This document shows positions 1 to 9,784 of a stretch of DNA of 64,000 bases, piece after piece. Below the pieces are notes generated by a model that saw only the letters and a program-made list of their open reading frames with translations, ran no database searches and was not told the origin of the DNA. A program made the position numbers and the translations under genes. This DNA is from Blattamonas nauphoetae (lineage: Eukaryota > Preaxostyla > Oxymonadida), in contig JARBJD010000032.1 in NCBI GenBank assembly GCA_033064195.1, positions 124,001-188,000 of the forward strand, written 5' to 3'. Every line of letters starts with the position of its first letter. Position 1 is the stretch's first letter.

Positions 1-175
1 TCAAGGTGAGAAATGAATCGACATTTCACTGGAATTGGGGCACTCGACGAATGACTGTTTGCTCAATTCGCCAATTCATCTTCTTTTCCCCTCCAAATGT
101 TTCTATCGTCTGCATAATGTGATTCAACGATTTCTGGGGAATAAGTCTGTCAGAGGGGAAGAATCTCCATGGCAA
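1..175 (-). pseudogene. Fragment of a MULE transposase in reverse orientation
   Basis: Read on the minus strand, this stretch shares 21 identical bases (about 155-175) with the plus-strand transposase at about 1499-1519, where both encode 'LAMEILPL'. Beyond the shared bases the minus-strand reading contains stops. It also contains a segment resembling the 'NRVESxHxxLK' region around the third catalytic residue of MULE transposases (here 'NVDSFLTL'). I read it as an inverted remnant of the part that the 418-2091 copy has lost. It is cut by the window edge, so its extent is unknown. Confidence 0.35.
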
Positions 176-417
176 GGGGATTGAAGCAAAAAAGTCTTTT
201 TGATCGTGATTTGTTCAGGAGGTTAGTATGTTCGACTTTCAACCCTCGGACCCGGGTTCGAAGTCTGACGTCTGCGTACTTTTTTCATTTATGATCATTT
301 TTGGTCATATATCGCAATTTCTTTCTCTTTTCAATTGTTAGACATTTATAGAGTTTTCTGTTATCATTTTGACATTCTTCGAAGATCGAACCATCATCCT
401 TCTAACTGTCGTTTGAA

Positions 418-2091
418 ATGTTTTCTCCACCGTCACCTGCTGATGAAGTCGTTTCGATGCAAGACTTTTCGAAAGAGGAATATTTTGCCAGCTTTCAGGC
501 ACTTGATTCATTCATTACCGAACGGTCACACCAAAACGGAATGGGATTCGTAAGGAAGTCGTATCCCCAGATGAAAGATGCAAAATATGCATGTATTTGT
601 CACCAAACACCTACCTCAACAACAACTGGAGAAATAGAGATGACATTAACACGGGATCTTGAGTGTAAGTGTGCTCAATACTGCTCGTACTCAAACAAAA
701 CAGAACAATGGACACTCCGATGGAACTATATCGAACACAATCACCCAAAAATCGATTTGAAACTAGAACCCAAGTCCAGAATGACAAGTCATGATGAAGA
801 CGAGGCAATTCGACTATTTAAAATTGGTGTGGCTTCCGGCAAAGTATTCCAGACACTCAAGCAAGATCATCACTCTGAGGCCAAACTAAGGGACATCTAT
901 CATCTTCGTTCTGCACATCGACTGGATTCGGATGGAACTGTTTCTGCTTTTATGATCTTTTCAGAGTCTTCGATTCAACTCTACAGACAATTTCCCACAG
1001 TATTATTTATGGATACGACGTATTCCACAAACAGAGTTGGCTATCACTTGGTTCAGATCGTTGGAAGACACTCTACCAGGAAATGTTATACTCTCTGCTA
1101 TGTCTTCATGATGAATGAAACAATCGATGACTATCAGTGGGTCCTCCGCCAGCTTCTCTCCAGGACGAATGGCCTCGAAAAAACAAAAGTACTCGTTTCA
1201 GATTCATCTCCAGCTGAAATATCCGCCATCCGAAACACGATTCCACGTATAAAGCACATTCCCTGTGCGTGGCACATTCAACGCAACATTGAGGCCAGAG
1301 TGCGAACACACCTTCATGATAGGGATGATGCTGATCATCTATTACTTTTTCTCGACGAAGAACGGAACTTACTATTGTCACATACATCTTTCGAAAATGT
1401 CGAAACTTCACAACAACACTTTGTCACTACTCTCCTACAAAATGGTGAACTATGGGCCGACCTCGTCAACTACCTCAACCGCCAATGGTTTCCGCTAGCC
1501 ATGGAGATTCTTCCCCTCCGACCGGTTTTTTCCCCTCCCACTGAGTTTTTCCCCTCTGACTTAGTTTTTCCCCTCCCATCGAGATTTTCACCTCTCACCA
1601 ACTTTTTCCCCTCACAATTGAGCCACCCCTGTTGGAAGAAGGAAGTTGAATCTGAGGAGTCGGATTTCCATCAACTCGCATTTCTTGCAGATGCCCTCCT
1701 ACGAACACTTCCAACCCAAGCTTCAGCTGAGAGGACCATCAAGGTTGTCAAGCGCCATGCTTCTCTCAAACGTCCCCGGTTGTTATCCAAAACGAATGAT
1801 GCCATTCTTCGTTTTACATCACTTTCCGAATCATGTCTGAAACAAACACCAATCGTCAAGACAAAACGTTCTGAGGACGAATTCGAGTGGGAGAGACTCA
1901 CGAATGGGGGGACAGATTCGAAATCCATTCGAACAGATCCAAGATCTCTGGATGAAATTCATTTCGACCCGAGATATTCGAGATCTTGGAAGAGAGGCGA
2001 TTCTGTTACCAATGGTTCACGCTTCTTCCACTCCATCCTTATTCTCCTCCCAGACGTTGACCTATATATCACAACTGGGAAAACAGAATGA
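418..2091 (+). pseudogene. Mutator-like (MULE) transposase, catalytic domain broken by a minisatellite
   Basis: The 557-residue reading frame begins with a FAR1-type cysteine/histidine module (about residues 45-110, with 'CKCAQYC' and 'HNHP'). A MULE catalytic core follows: the first Asp in 'FMDTTYSTN' (about D199), the second in 'LVSDSSP' (about D262), and the family 'CAWH' motif (283-286). After 'NYLNRQWFPLA' (about 350) the expected segment with the catalytic Glu is missing. A low-complexity Phe/Pro/Ser stretch encoded by a 19-bp tandem repeat takes its place, and the residues beyond do not look like a MULE C-terminus. The frame stays open through the repeat by chance. MULEs cut and paste DNA with a DDE nuclease; this copy should be inactive. 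No flanking terminal repeats were recognised. Confidence 0.82.
1521..1615. repeat. Five-copy 19-bp tandem repeat inside the MULE ORF
   Basis: Five consecutive 19-bp units start at 1521, 1540, 1559, 1578 and 1597. Each has a variable six-base head followed by a T-run and 'cccctc'. The core of the unit also occurs in reverse in the fragment at 1-175. Nineteen is not a multiple of three, so each unit is translated in a different frame, which argues that the array is not under protein-level selection. Confidence 0.8.
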
Positions 2092-2506
2092 GCGACAACC
2101 TTCTCCAATCCACCACAGTTGAAATATGGGAAATCGTTGCTGTGTCCCACCTTCTGCAGAGACAGATCATCATCCACTCCAGTTGCATGAGACCAATTGC
2201 GACAATGGTTCCACCGCCTGGGTCCGTGCGTATCATGTGGGGGACAGATTCCAGCTCCTTCGCCAGGCTAAGCTTCCCCCCTGCCAGTCAGCCCGCAATC
2301 CTCACGCTAGTGCAGCGGCATCACTGATTTGTGACGAACCACAAGCAGAAGTCCTTATTAGAAAGGAGAAACGACTGCACAGAAGAGACTCTTAGACGAA
2401 ACCAAAACAGAGCAGAAAAGGAAAAGATGGATCGCAAGTAACTTCTATGGCGCTTTCAAGTGATACAGAATATGGTCAGGTATTCATTTTTCACTTTTTC
2501 ACACTA
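2092..2506. other. Interval with no recognisable gene
   Basis: Short open frames occur on the plus strand, including one running to about 2395, but none has recognisable motifs. The stretch may be the decayed 3' part of the MULE copy. I see no RNA gene or clear terminal repeat. Confidence 0.4.
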
Positions 2507-3253
2507 TCAACACTTTCCCTCCTCGAACCATCTTCTTTTCTCTCCTGTCACACCACAGTTCACTACATCACCACTAATTGCCCAATAAGCAGAGTCAGTA
2601 TCTCCTTTACAGAAATGAATCTTGGTAATGTCTAGACATTTGTACATGAAATTGTAGATGAAATTCAGATACCAGAACTTGGCATTGTCGAGTGTGAATA
2701 CTGCTTCTTGCAGACATGTCTTGCATGATGCTTTCTCTCGATCTTCAATCACAATGTAGTTGTCCTCATTGATTTCTCGAGTCGCTACAAATCCTTTCAT
2801 CATCTGTTTCAAGTATGTTCTCTTCTCATTGCAGATTGTGATTGAGTTGTATTTCTCAGTGTTCATTCCATCGTATCCGTAACTGTCATTCAAGTTGGTC
2901 TTACAGAACTGTTCTTTTCCCTTATTTCCAACCTTCATTGCTTCTATTTTGTCATTCATGAATGAAGTCACAAATGGTTCCAATCCAGCATGTCTCGAGA
3001 ACACCATCACACTCTTGATGTCGTCGACGATGAAGTGACAATAGTCGATGAGGAACCACAGATAGTATGTCGAAAAGAACATATCCTGATCGTGTGTGCT
3101 CAAGAGTTGGGTCAGCTTTCTTTGTTTGTCATCAGTCTTCAATCCATGTGGGTCAGTATTTTTGAAATCAGAAAAAAATCTAGTGAACTTTTGAAAAAAT
3201 GAGACTTTCTGATAACAAGTTGAGCTGGAGCCAGAAGAGTGTGGCAAAAACAA
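2507..3253 (-). pseudogene. Truncated Polinton/Maverick-type DNA polymerase B
   Basis: The 248-residue frame carries the palm-domain signatures of protein-primed family B polymerases. These are motif B 'KTNLNDSYG' (about residues 120-130) and motif C 'GDTDS' (about 215), preceded by a 'LIDYCHF...' helix and a 'PFVTSFMNDKIEA' segment typical of the Polinton/Maverick and linear-plasmid group. An intact enzyme has more than 1,000 residues; the exonuclease, TPR and thumb regions are absent on both sides. No Polinton integrase, capsid, protease or packaging ATPase gene is seen nearby. I call it an orphan fragment of a large self-synthesising DNA transposon. Confidence 0.82.
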
Positions 3254-4235
3254 TTAGTTTCGGAATCTCGAGAGGCTGAAGTGTGTTTTTTCAATATTAT
3301 CAGAAAAAAGACCTCTCAACAAAACATCCCGATTAGTAAAACTGTCATGTCTGGGCAATGTCTGGTTGTGGAGATATGATCAAAACAAGTTTTCGGGGAT
3401 ATAAGCTTATTATAAAGGGAAGGCTTTTTAGACGCCATTTATCGCCCAGGTCACCCAAGGATTTTTCATTTATTAAAAAACCGTCATATTAAGAGAAAAC
3501 CATATCAAATCACCAGAAATGAAATGAGAAACAAAACTCTGAACAGGCGAGGAGTTCTGATGTCACGAAGATTGGATTTCCAAAGCTTGAATGATAAGGA
3601 CCTCCTATTTCGGAGTCTAAATTTGGTCAAAAAAGGACCAAAACGGACTCCGAAATAGGATCCCCCAGCCTAGGATCCTATTTTGGAGGATTGATTTCGA
3701 CCTCAAGTGATTGATGGGAGAGGGTAGATATCCAATCCCGAAATGGTTAGACACAAACAATAATGGGTTCCGAGAAATGTGTGATGGATGGAGAGAGGGG
3801 TCCAAAAAAGGAGGGAACAGTTACGGGTTAAATCTTAGTATCGCTTTTCTTTCAAACTATGTGTTGTTTGCTTTCCGTCGGCCAATTCCAGTGGCCTCCT
3901 CCCCCGCTCAGCCATCTGCCCTGAATGTGGGAAAAACATGATCAAACTCCACAAAAACAGACCAGGTTCGGAAACTCGAGTATTCATCTGCGCAAAAGGA
4001 CATCCTTGAATCAAGATCGCTCTTCGGGATCAAACCAGATTTCAAAACTCAAAACTCTCAATCCACTAAATCTTAAAAAGTGAATAGTCCTTTTGGACGA
4101 ATGATTAACCTTCTGTCCTTCAAGCTAATTGTGGCGTCTCATAAGAAGCAGTTGTGAATTGGAGAAGATTTTCCGGTCTTGAGTGTTCCATTGTGCTTAA
4201 AAAAAGAGAAACAAAGATCGGAGGACCTGGAAAGA
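3254..4235. other. Non-coding interval with short inverted repeats
   Basis: No supported gene. Around 3368-3410 a stretch resembles the interior of the MITE family found at 5111-5710 (both contain 'tggttgtggaga'), suggesting an old fragment. The main structured feature is the hairpin at 3604-3659. Confidence 0.4.
3604..3659. repeat. Long imperfect hairpin
   Basis: A perfect 14-bp inverted repeat (3604-3617 with 3646-3659) encloses a second perfect 7-bp stem ('tttggtc' with 'gaccaaa') around an A-rich loop. The transcript would fold into a hairpin of about 56 nt with one small internal loop. A partial third copy of the arm ('tcctattttgga') follows about 20 bp downstream. It could be the centre of a small palindromic element or a small-RNA precursor; nothing decides between these. 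Confidence 0.7.
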
Positions 4236-4553
4236 GTCGAAGTGGACGAAGCCTATATGATTCGATCGAAAGGAAGGTGAGTGAAGTGAAGAACCGGATA
4301 CTGGATGGTGGGAGGATACAAAGGTGGTAATCCATCTACAAATTTGATGGAGATGGTGGCTGCTTGAGCTCGAAAAGTGGAAAGGATGTTGATTTACTGA
4401 CACTAAACACAGAAGCACAAGACCGTCAATCAATTTCGGAATGAATCAGTTGGACCAGATGGCGCGACCACAAATCACATCGAAGCAAGATGGATGCATG
4501 TCAAAACTTCATTCCCAAAGAATTGTGTTCCAAGGAGGTTCAATGAAGGATAA
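4236..4553 (+). pseudogene. Merlin (ISXO2/IS1016-like) transposase fossil
   Basis: One plus-strand frame, interrupted by at least five stops, retains family landmarks in the right order: 'VEVDEAY' (the 'EIDE' region of the first catalytic residue), 'YWMVGGYKGG' (compare 'WVFGGVERG'), and 'NESVGPDGATTNHIEARW' followed by 'MHVK' (compare the 'HTNTIEGxWRHVK' block with the catalytic Glu). The spacing is shorter than in intact enzymes, so internal deletions are likely and the second Asp is not visible. No reading frame of useful length survives, and this family is easily missed by ORF-based annotation. Confidence 0.7.
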
Positions 4554-5110
4554 ATCCAAGCTGATCGACCCAACATACTGATCAATTGCATCATCACGAG
4601 AATCTGTCAGTTCGGTTGGTCACGGTGTCAAGCATCAGGTGAAAACGACTTCACGCAAGACTTACTCGAAGGGTATGTCGTAATGCCTCAACACAAACCT
4701 TTTTTGGGAAAAATTTGCTCATGTGTGACCAGAGACATTCCACTGTGTCTGTACAGGTTCAGTCTTCCCAATTCGAGCAATTTTTTCTTGGTGATTGTTC
4801 CACATCTCAGCACATCCTGCATAACGATGGCTTCGTCCTAAACCAACTGTTGGAATCGATTCTTCCTTCCCGATAGATTCAACACTGTCTTCGGCACGAT
4901 GCGCATGCTTAATTGATCCCTCCAAGAATATGTGACTGCTACCATTCAAATGTCTGATCTTCATTCATGAATAGGAGGAGTACTCTTGGGGAGTGCACCA
5001 CTTCCCAACTCGAAGGTCTCCACCATGTTCTGAAAGATTATATCACAACCCCGTCACAGCATCTATTTTCGACCATCGATTGCATCTCAACGTATACTAG
5101 AATGCAAGTA
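4554..5110. other. Interval with no supported gene
   Basis: A minus-strand open frame (4719-4964) gives no recognisable protein. The stretch lies between the Merlin fossil and the first MITE copy and may be further decayed transposon sequence. Confidence 0.35.
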
Positions 5111-5710
5111 ATAGTTGTGTCACCAATATGTCCCATGTCACCAATCCGGCCTTTTTTCTGGAAAAATCAATGTCGGTCAAACTAAGAAAAATCTGAAATT
5201 TAAGAATTATACTCCCACGCGATCCCGAGAAATCCTCAAAATACCCCCTTTTGCCCGATGAAAAACATCGTTTTGACAATATCTCAACAACCAGTGAATC
5301 GATTTCGATGAAATTTTTCACACAAACGTTTTTTTGGTGAAACGAACATTTTTGCAAAAATTTGGAGAAAAAATTCTGCGTATTTGGGAAGATCGGAAAA
5401 AACCCATATTTTTCTCGACAAAATATTCTTAGGAAAAAAATCCTTTTATTTTTTGTTCATCTTTTGTCGAGATCTATCCGACTATCATGCCTTTTATTTG
5501 ATTTAAAACGGATGGCTGGTTGTGGAGAAATGACCGCAAAAAGTTGAAAAAAATGTGTGCATTCGTAACGTAAAACGTATTTTGAGGTTTTCTCGGGATC
5601 GGGTGGGAGTATAATGCTAAAATTTTATTTTGTTCTTAGTTTGACCAAAATAGTCCCTCACAGAAAAAAGGCCGGATTGGTGACGCCGGACGGTTTGGTG
5701 ACACCACTAT
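5111..5710. mobile_element. Non-autonomous inverted-repeat element (MITE), copy 1
   Basis: The two ends are inverted repeats of about 130 bp, each carrying 'caccaatccggcctttttt', the string 'tcaaactaag' and, further in, 'cgatcccgagaaa' with 'cctcaaaata'. The outermost bases match 'TAGTkGTGTCACC', and both flanks carry TAA, which fits a 3-bp target duplication of the TWA type used by PIF/Harbinger elements. The interior is AT-rich and has no transposase. About 600 bp long. Related sequence occurs at about 5720-7100 and 10430-10960, so this is a family. Confidence 0.72.
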
Positions 5711-5719
5711 AACTACTAT

Positions 5720-7100
5720 CAAGACATACATTGAGAAAGAAATTGTTTACCAAAACAATTCTTTGTGGAGAAAAATCATGTTTTTTTCACATCTTCTCCA
5801 AAACTCATACTTTTTTGCCCAATTGTTTTTAAAAATGTTCGTTTCACCTAAAAAACGATTCTGTGACAAATTTCATCAAAAGCGGCTCATAGATTGTTGA
5901 GATATGACTTGCACACATTTTTATGGTGAAATGAATATTTTGACACAAATTTCAAGAAAAAAGTAGGGGTCTCTGGGATGATGTGAAAAAACGCTATTTC
6001 TCACCAAAAAAAAACGTTCATGGGCATTTTTTTGTATTTTTTTAGAGTGTCTTTGATCGATATATACAGTCTGAATAGTTCAAAGTCGAACATAAATAAT
6101 TCAAAGTCAAGGGAAATAATTCAAAGTCGAAAGGAAATAATTCAAAGTCGAATTAAATAATTCAAAGTCGAAGGGAAATAATTCAAAGTCGAACATAAAT
6201 AATTCAAAGTCGAACATAAATAATTCAAAGTCGAAGTAAATAATTCAAAGTCGAAGTGAAATAATTCACAGTCGAAAAACCTTTTTTTTACTTTAGCCTT
6301 CGAAAGCCGCACACAATTCACTCTATATCTCCTGTGAACTTTTTGTACCCATGTGCTCTAACACGTGAACACATTTTTCAGGATTGATAACAATGCATTC
6401 TTGCTTTCTGAAGTGATTTTGAGCTTTTTAGTTGAAAACAGTTACTTCATTGATCTGAGAAAAAACAGCCTATCACACGCAAAGGGTAGAGGGATTGAAC
6501 TGATGTTTGAGAGACGTGAAGGAGTCATCGGTGTGACTACTTATGGAAACTTCTGGCCTTGTTCAACTTGTGCAGGATCTGATTAGTTTGTTTTTCTGGG
6601 CTTAGACGAAGAATGACAGTGAAATGAGCTCTAAAATGTAAACTATAGCCGAGAAAGTGATGAATGGTGTCGGATAATATGTGACTTGCCATTACTATGA
6701 TCTTTGATTCTGTTTTTGTAAGCATGAAAGAGTGGTTTGTGAGGTTCACTTGAACAAAGTGGTCCACAAATTTGGTCCTTCGACTTTGAATTATTTCACT
6801 TCGACTTTGAATTATTTCATTTCGACTTCGAATTATTTATGTTCGACTTTGAATTATTCAGACTGAATATATGAGAAGAATGCTTTTTCTTCGGTCCAAA
6901 ACGGACGTCTGGTCGTGGAGAAATGACCCGAAAAAGTTTCAAAAAAATGTGTGAATTTTCCGATGGGGCGATATGAGGCACTCACAAATTTGTGTCGTCA
7001 AATAAATCTAAAATTTTTAATTTTTCTTAGTTCGACCAATTGTGATTTATCCTTTACAGATCGTGGATTGTTGACATGACGTGGATTATTGACACTACTA
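5720..7100. mobile_element. MITE family copy 2, split by a nested insertion
   Basis: The left part (to about 6060) and right part (from about 6867) together reproduce the interior of copy 1: the 'ttgttgagatatgac' and 'tgatcgatata' stretches, then 'tccaaaacggacg' and 'gtggagaaatgac'. The right end finishes with 'gacactacta' followed by TTA, again a TWA-type flank. The left terminal repeat was not found and seems lost or overwritten next to copy 1. A second right-end-like sequence sits just beyond, at about 7110-7170. The 800-bp block in the middle is a different element. Confidence 0.6.
6065..6866. mobile_element. Nested element with arrays of ~19-bp subterminal repeats
   Basis: The element starts and ends with inverted 'CAGTCTGAAT'. 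Just inside the left end lie about nine or ten direct copies of 'aataattcaaagtcgaa' with short variable spacers (6071-6275). Just inside the right end lie four copies of the reverse complement (6780-6860). Both flanks read 'atata', consistent with a 5-bp target duplication, and removing the block restores the continuity of the surrounding MITE copy. The roughly 500-bp centre has no recognisable protein; one 73-residue frame (6365-6586) has no motifs. Such arrays are typical transposase-binding sites, so I infer mobilisation in trans by an unknown transposase. Confidence 0.7.
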
Positions 7101-8052
7101 TTAGTTGGACCAAAATGGTTTGTTTGAACCCCAGGTTCCGGGTTGCTGACACTGACTGGGTTAATGACATCTCGATTTAGCTTCGTCCGGAATTTTCTCA
7201 TGAATGATAGAAAAGGGATGACACCGAGAATGCCAGAGAAACATTCAGGATGGTTTATCAGTTGTCGAAGATAGTGTTTGAATGCAGGGTACAGACACTT
7301 GGGGAGTTTTGATGCGAACTCCAATTCGAATGATGTATTCACTTGGGTTACAACGAGGGAAACATTACGGTTCTGTGCAAAAAACTGAGCACACGGAGCA
7401 TAAGCAAGGTCATCTGGAAGTGGAGTTCCACAGTTTGTATCTTGAATAGAATCCGGTGTGGATTCTGTCGTGGCCACCAAGAAAGTGAAGGTATTTGGTG
7501 AATGATTACGAATTTGGCAAAAAAGCAACGAGAGCAGTTCGTAGAGAATCATTTGGACTTTCCAGAAGTTTGAGGATAGAGGATGTGACCGAAACGGCGA
7601 GGGAAACACATTGATAGGTGAAAAAGATCGAGTAAAGATGGTTTGATCGTTGAGAGCAGAGAAGCAGGTATTTTTTTGAGAAGTTCCTTTGGAATAGTTT
7701 TTCCCAGATCGGAGATGATTGTCCAAGTCTGAACACCCGTTGAGAATAAACTGAAAACACGAAACACAATTGATGCCAAATGTGAGGAGAGAAGAGCTGA
7801 ACGAGGGGAAAAATAGAAATTTAGGAGGAAAATCTATCATCGAGAGAAAAGATAGTCGTTGTGTTGATGGCATTTGTGGACGTATGTGTATTGAAGGAAA
7901 TTGACTGTATGAGTAACTTCATTTGGTGTAAGTCCCTGCCCGTTGTTCACTTGAGTGAACAGCGATGCACAGCATTTGTGGAGATCCTTCATCGTCATCG
8001 AATCATGGAGTATTAACCGCCAATCAGATCCGATGAAGGTGGGAAGACTCAC
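6998..8052 (-). pseudogene. Decayed copy of the helical-repeat family gene (compare 52170-54998)
   Basis: The first piece, 8052-7840, reads 'FIGSDWRLILHDSMTMKD' and parallels 'FIESDWRVVSQDSITDDD' of the 942-residue protein at 52170-54998 in sequence and order. Further 3' in this copy, different frames carry 'SILKLLESPNDSLRTALVAF' (compare 'SLLTLISHPSETLRAVALAF') and 'FKHYLRQLINHPECF' (compare 'PYLRHLLVHPAFF'). Frame changes without splice sites show it is broken. The last ~60 residues of the longest frame (6998-7170) are not family sequence at all: they are translated MITE terminal repeat. Confidence 0.68.
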
Positions 8053-8854
8053 ATCACCACGTAGTGTATACTTTGTTCAATGTGGCTATTTGATGAGCCC
8101 CGCTGAGGCATTTCTCCAGCTAAACAATCACTGATCAGACCAAAAAATGAATCAACTTCGGACTTTCCATGACTCAGAACGAAGGAATACACCCCTGTTC
8201 AGGTTTTTTTGTAGCAGGCATCTTCTGTGAGTGAACCGCACAAGATCTTGTTCCTGAAGTGGGGCCTCCATTAGACAATCATGTGATGTATTGTCTCTCT
8301 CTTCGATTCTTTAAGTCTAAGATATCTTCAAGGTTAGACAGGACGAAAGCTGTCGTCTCTGGGCATCTTTCCCCTAAAAAAGGTCAGGTTTCTTTCACTC
8401 TCTTCACTTCCGAGGACTGAGAAAACAATGAAAGCAAGTGTTGTGATTGACAATTCTACGTAGAACTGGAGTGAGTCGGATTCCCCACTGTGATGGTGTG
8501 ATCGTCGTCAGAACCTACTAAAACGATCTTGAATGGACAGCCAGTCCTTTTCGATCTTTTTTTGTCCTTTGCGGTTTTGTTTCGTCACGACGTGATATGT
8601 GGGTACCTCCTTTTTCACAGCGAAGAACATATACTGTAGCGTTCGTTTTAGAGTTCTTCTGGGCGATCCGTATGCCACCATCTTTTTGTGAGGCATTTGT
8701 TTCGAATATTTACAATTGTCGTCTTCATGGCATTTGATTTACATGTTTGAAAGTCTGCACTGTCAAATCCTAGTTCCTCCATGGTCAACAGTACAAACGG
8801 TTCCAACTTTAGTGTGGGTTTGGATCAAACCTTGATGCTATATCGCCCGATGCC
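8053..8854. other. Interval with possible minus-strand coding remnants
   Basis: On the minus strand, 8790-8500 gives two overlapping frames that read like protein ('EELGFDSADFQTCKSNAMK', then 'GSPRRTLKRTLQYMFFAV') joined by a frame change. I do not recognise the family; given the setting it is probably another transposon relic. Nothing else is supported. Confidence 0.3.
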
Positions 8855-9700
8855 ATGATGCCATATAGTCAACCCCCTCGCGAGATGTCCAACGCACTGC
8901 TTAGCAACCCACTCTTGAAAGGAAGTCAGCCTAAGACTCTTATCGGAGAGAAGCACGACACTTCTGTAGCAGTATCCACGATCAACACCCATCTGAAATC
9001 GAACAAGATGGTCGAAAATGGGGGTCCTCGTTTCTTGGTGAAGAAATTGGAGATCATGCAACTTGACCGCAATTCAGAGGAGACAAAAACTGCTCGACAA
9101 GAATACCATCAGCGATATGCCACTACATTTTCTCAAGGAGGTTTCGCTGTATTCATTGACGAAACCTCGTTCAACAAGACATGTTTCCAGCAGCAAGGGC
9201 GATCCCCTTTAGGACAAAGATGTATCCAGAAGGTTCGCCGACTTCAGACGGTGAATATCACTGCGATTACTGCTATTTCCGATGCTTGGGGTGTTGTCCA
9301 TGTGACTTGGGTGCAAGGAACCGTGAGTGCACTCGAGTTTCAACACTTCCTTGTCTCTCTGTTCGAAGCTCTACAGAGGAGGACAAACGAGAGTTGCATC
9401 CTGATCATGGACAATGTTGGTCTCCACAAAACACAGGATGTCAAAGATCTCATACGATCGAAGAGTTACACGTCCTTGTACACTGCACCGAACTCCTGCG
9501 AACTCAACCCAATCGAATACGTCTTTGGAATGTGGAAAGGAGGAAGCAATGTCCCACCTACAGTCCGAACGGAAGAAGAACTCCGTCAACACCTTTCGGA
9601 ATCACTCCAAGCCATCCCGCATCGGAAGATATGGGTGATTCTAAATGAATTGTTACCCGCGTATTTTCTTCTGTCATATGAGATCTTTCAACTCCTGTGA
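8855..9700 (+). CDS. Tc1/mariner-superfamily transposase (DD34E), probably incomplete
   Basis: The 281-residue frame has the catalytic triad of Tc1-like and IS630-like transposases: D102 in 'VFIDETSFN', D186 in 'ILIMDNVGLH', and E221 in 'CELNPIEYVF', with 34 residues between the last two. The upstream part retains only about 90 residues before the first Asp, so most of the paired helix-turn-helix DNA-binding region is missing or in an unrecognised exon. Such enzymes excise at inverted terminal repeats and integrate at TA. No terminal repeats were found. A diverged copy of the segment around E221 lies directly downstream, so the 3' end of the locus is rearranged. The catalytic core is uninterrupted. 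Confidence 0.85.
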   Translation: MMPYSQPPREMSNALLSNPLLKGSQPKTLIGEKHDTSVAVSTINTHLKSNKMVENGGPRFLVKKLEIMQLDRNSEETKTARQEYHQRYATTFSQGGFAVFIDETSFNKTCFQQQGRSPLGQRCIQKVRRLQTVNITAITAISDAWGVVHVTWVQGTVSALEFQHFLVSLFEALQRRTNESCILIMDNVGLHKTQDVKDLIRSKSYTSLYTAPNSCELNPIEYVFGMWKGGSNVPPTVRTEEELRQHLSESLQAIPHRKIWVILNELLPAYFLLSYEIFQLL

Positions 9701-9784
9701 ACTCAACCCAAACGAATACGTCTTTGGAATGTAGAAAAGAGGAAGCACTGTCTCACCTGAAGTCCGAAAGGAAGAAGAACTGCG
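9690..9784 (+). repeat. Partial duplication of the transposase 3' end
   Basis: About 95 bp here repeat 9491-9585 at roughly 85-90% identity by eye, including the codons for 'SCELNPIEYVFGM'. A stop replaces the tryptophan codon after that motif. The offset is 199 bp. It is a tandem partial duplication, not a second gene. Confidence 0.75.

Noticed and set aside
205..290. Possible tRNA or SINE head ('gggttcgaagtc' followed by a T-run)
   Set aside because: The putative T-loop is not enclosed by a 5-bp stem and no matching acceptor strand lies upstream.
2990..3202. Plus-strand 70-codon frame opposite the polymerase fragment
   Set aside because: It overlaps the minus-strand polymerase motifs and has no recognisable sequence of its own.
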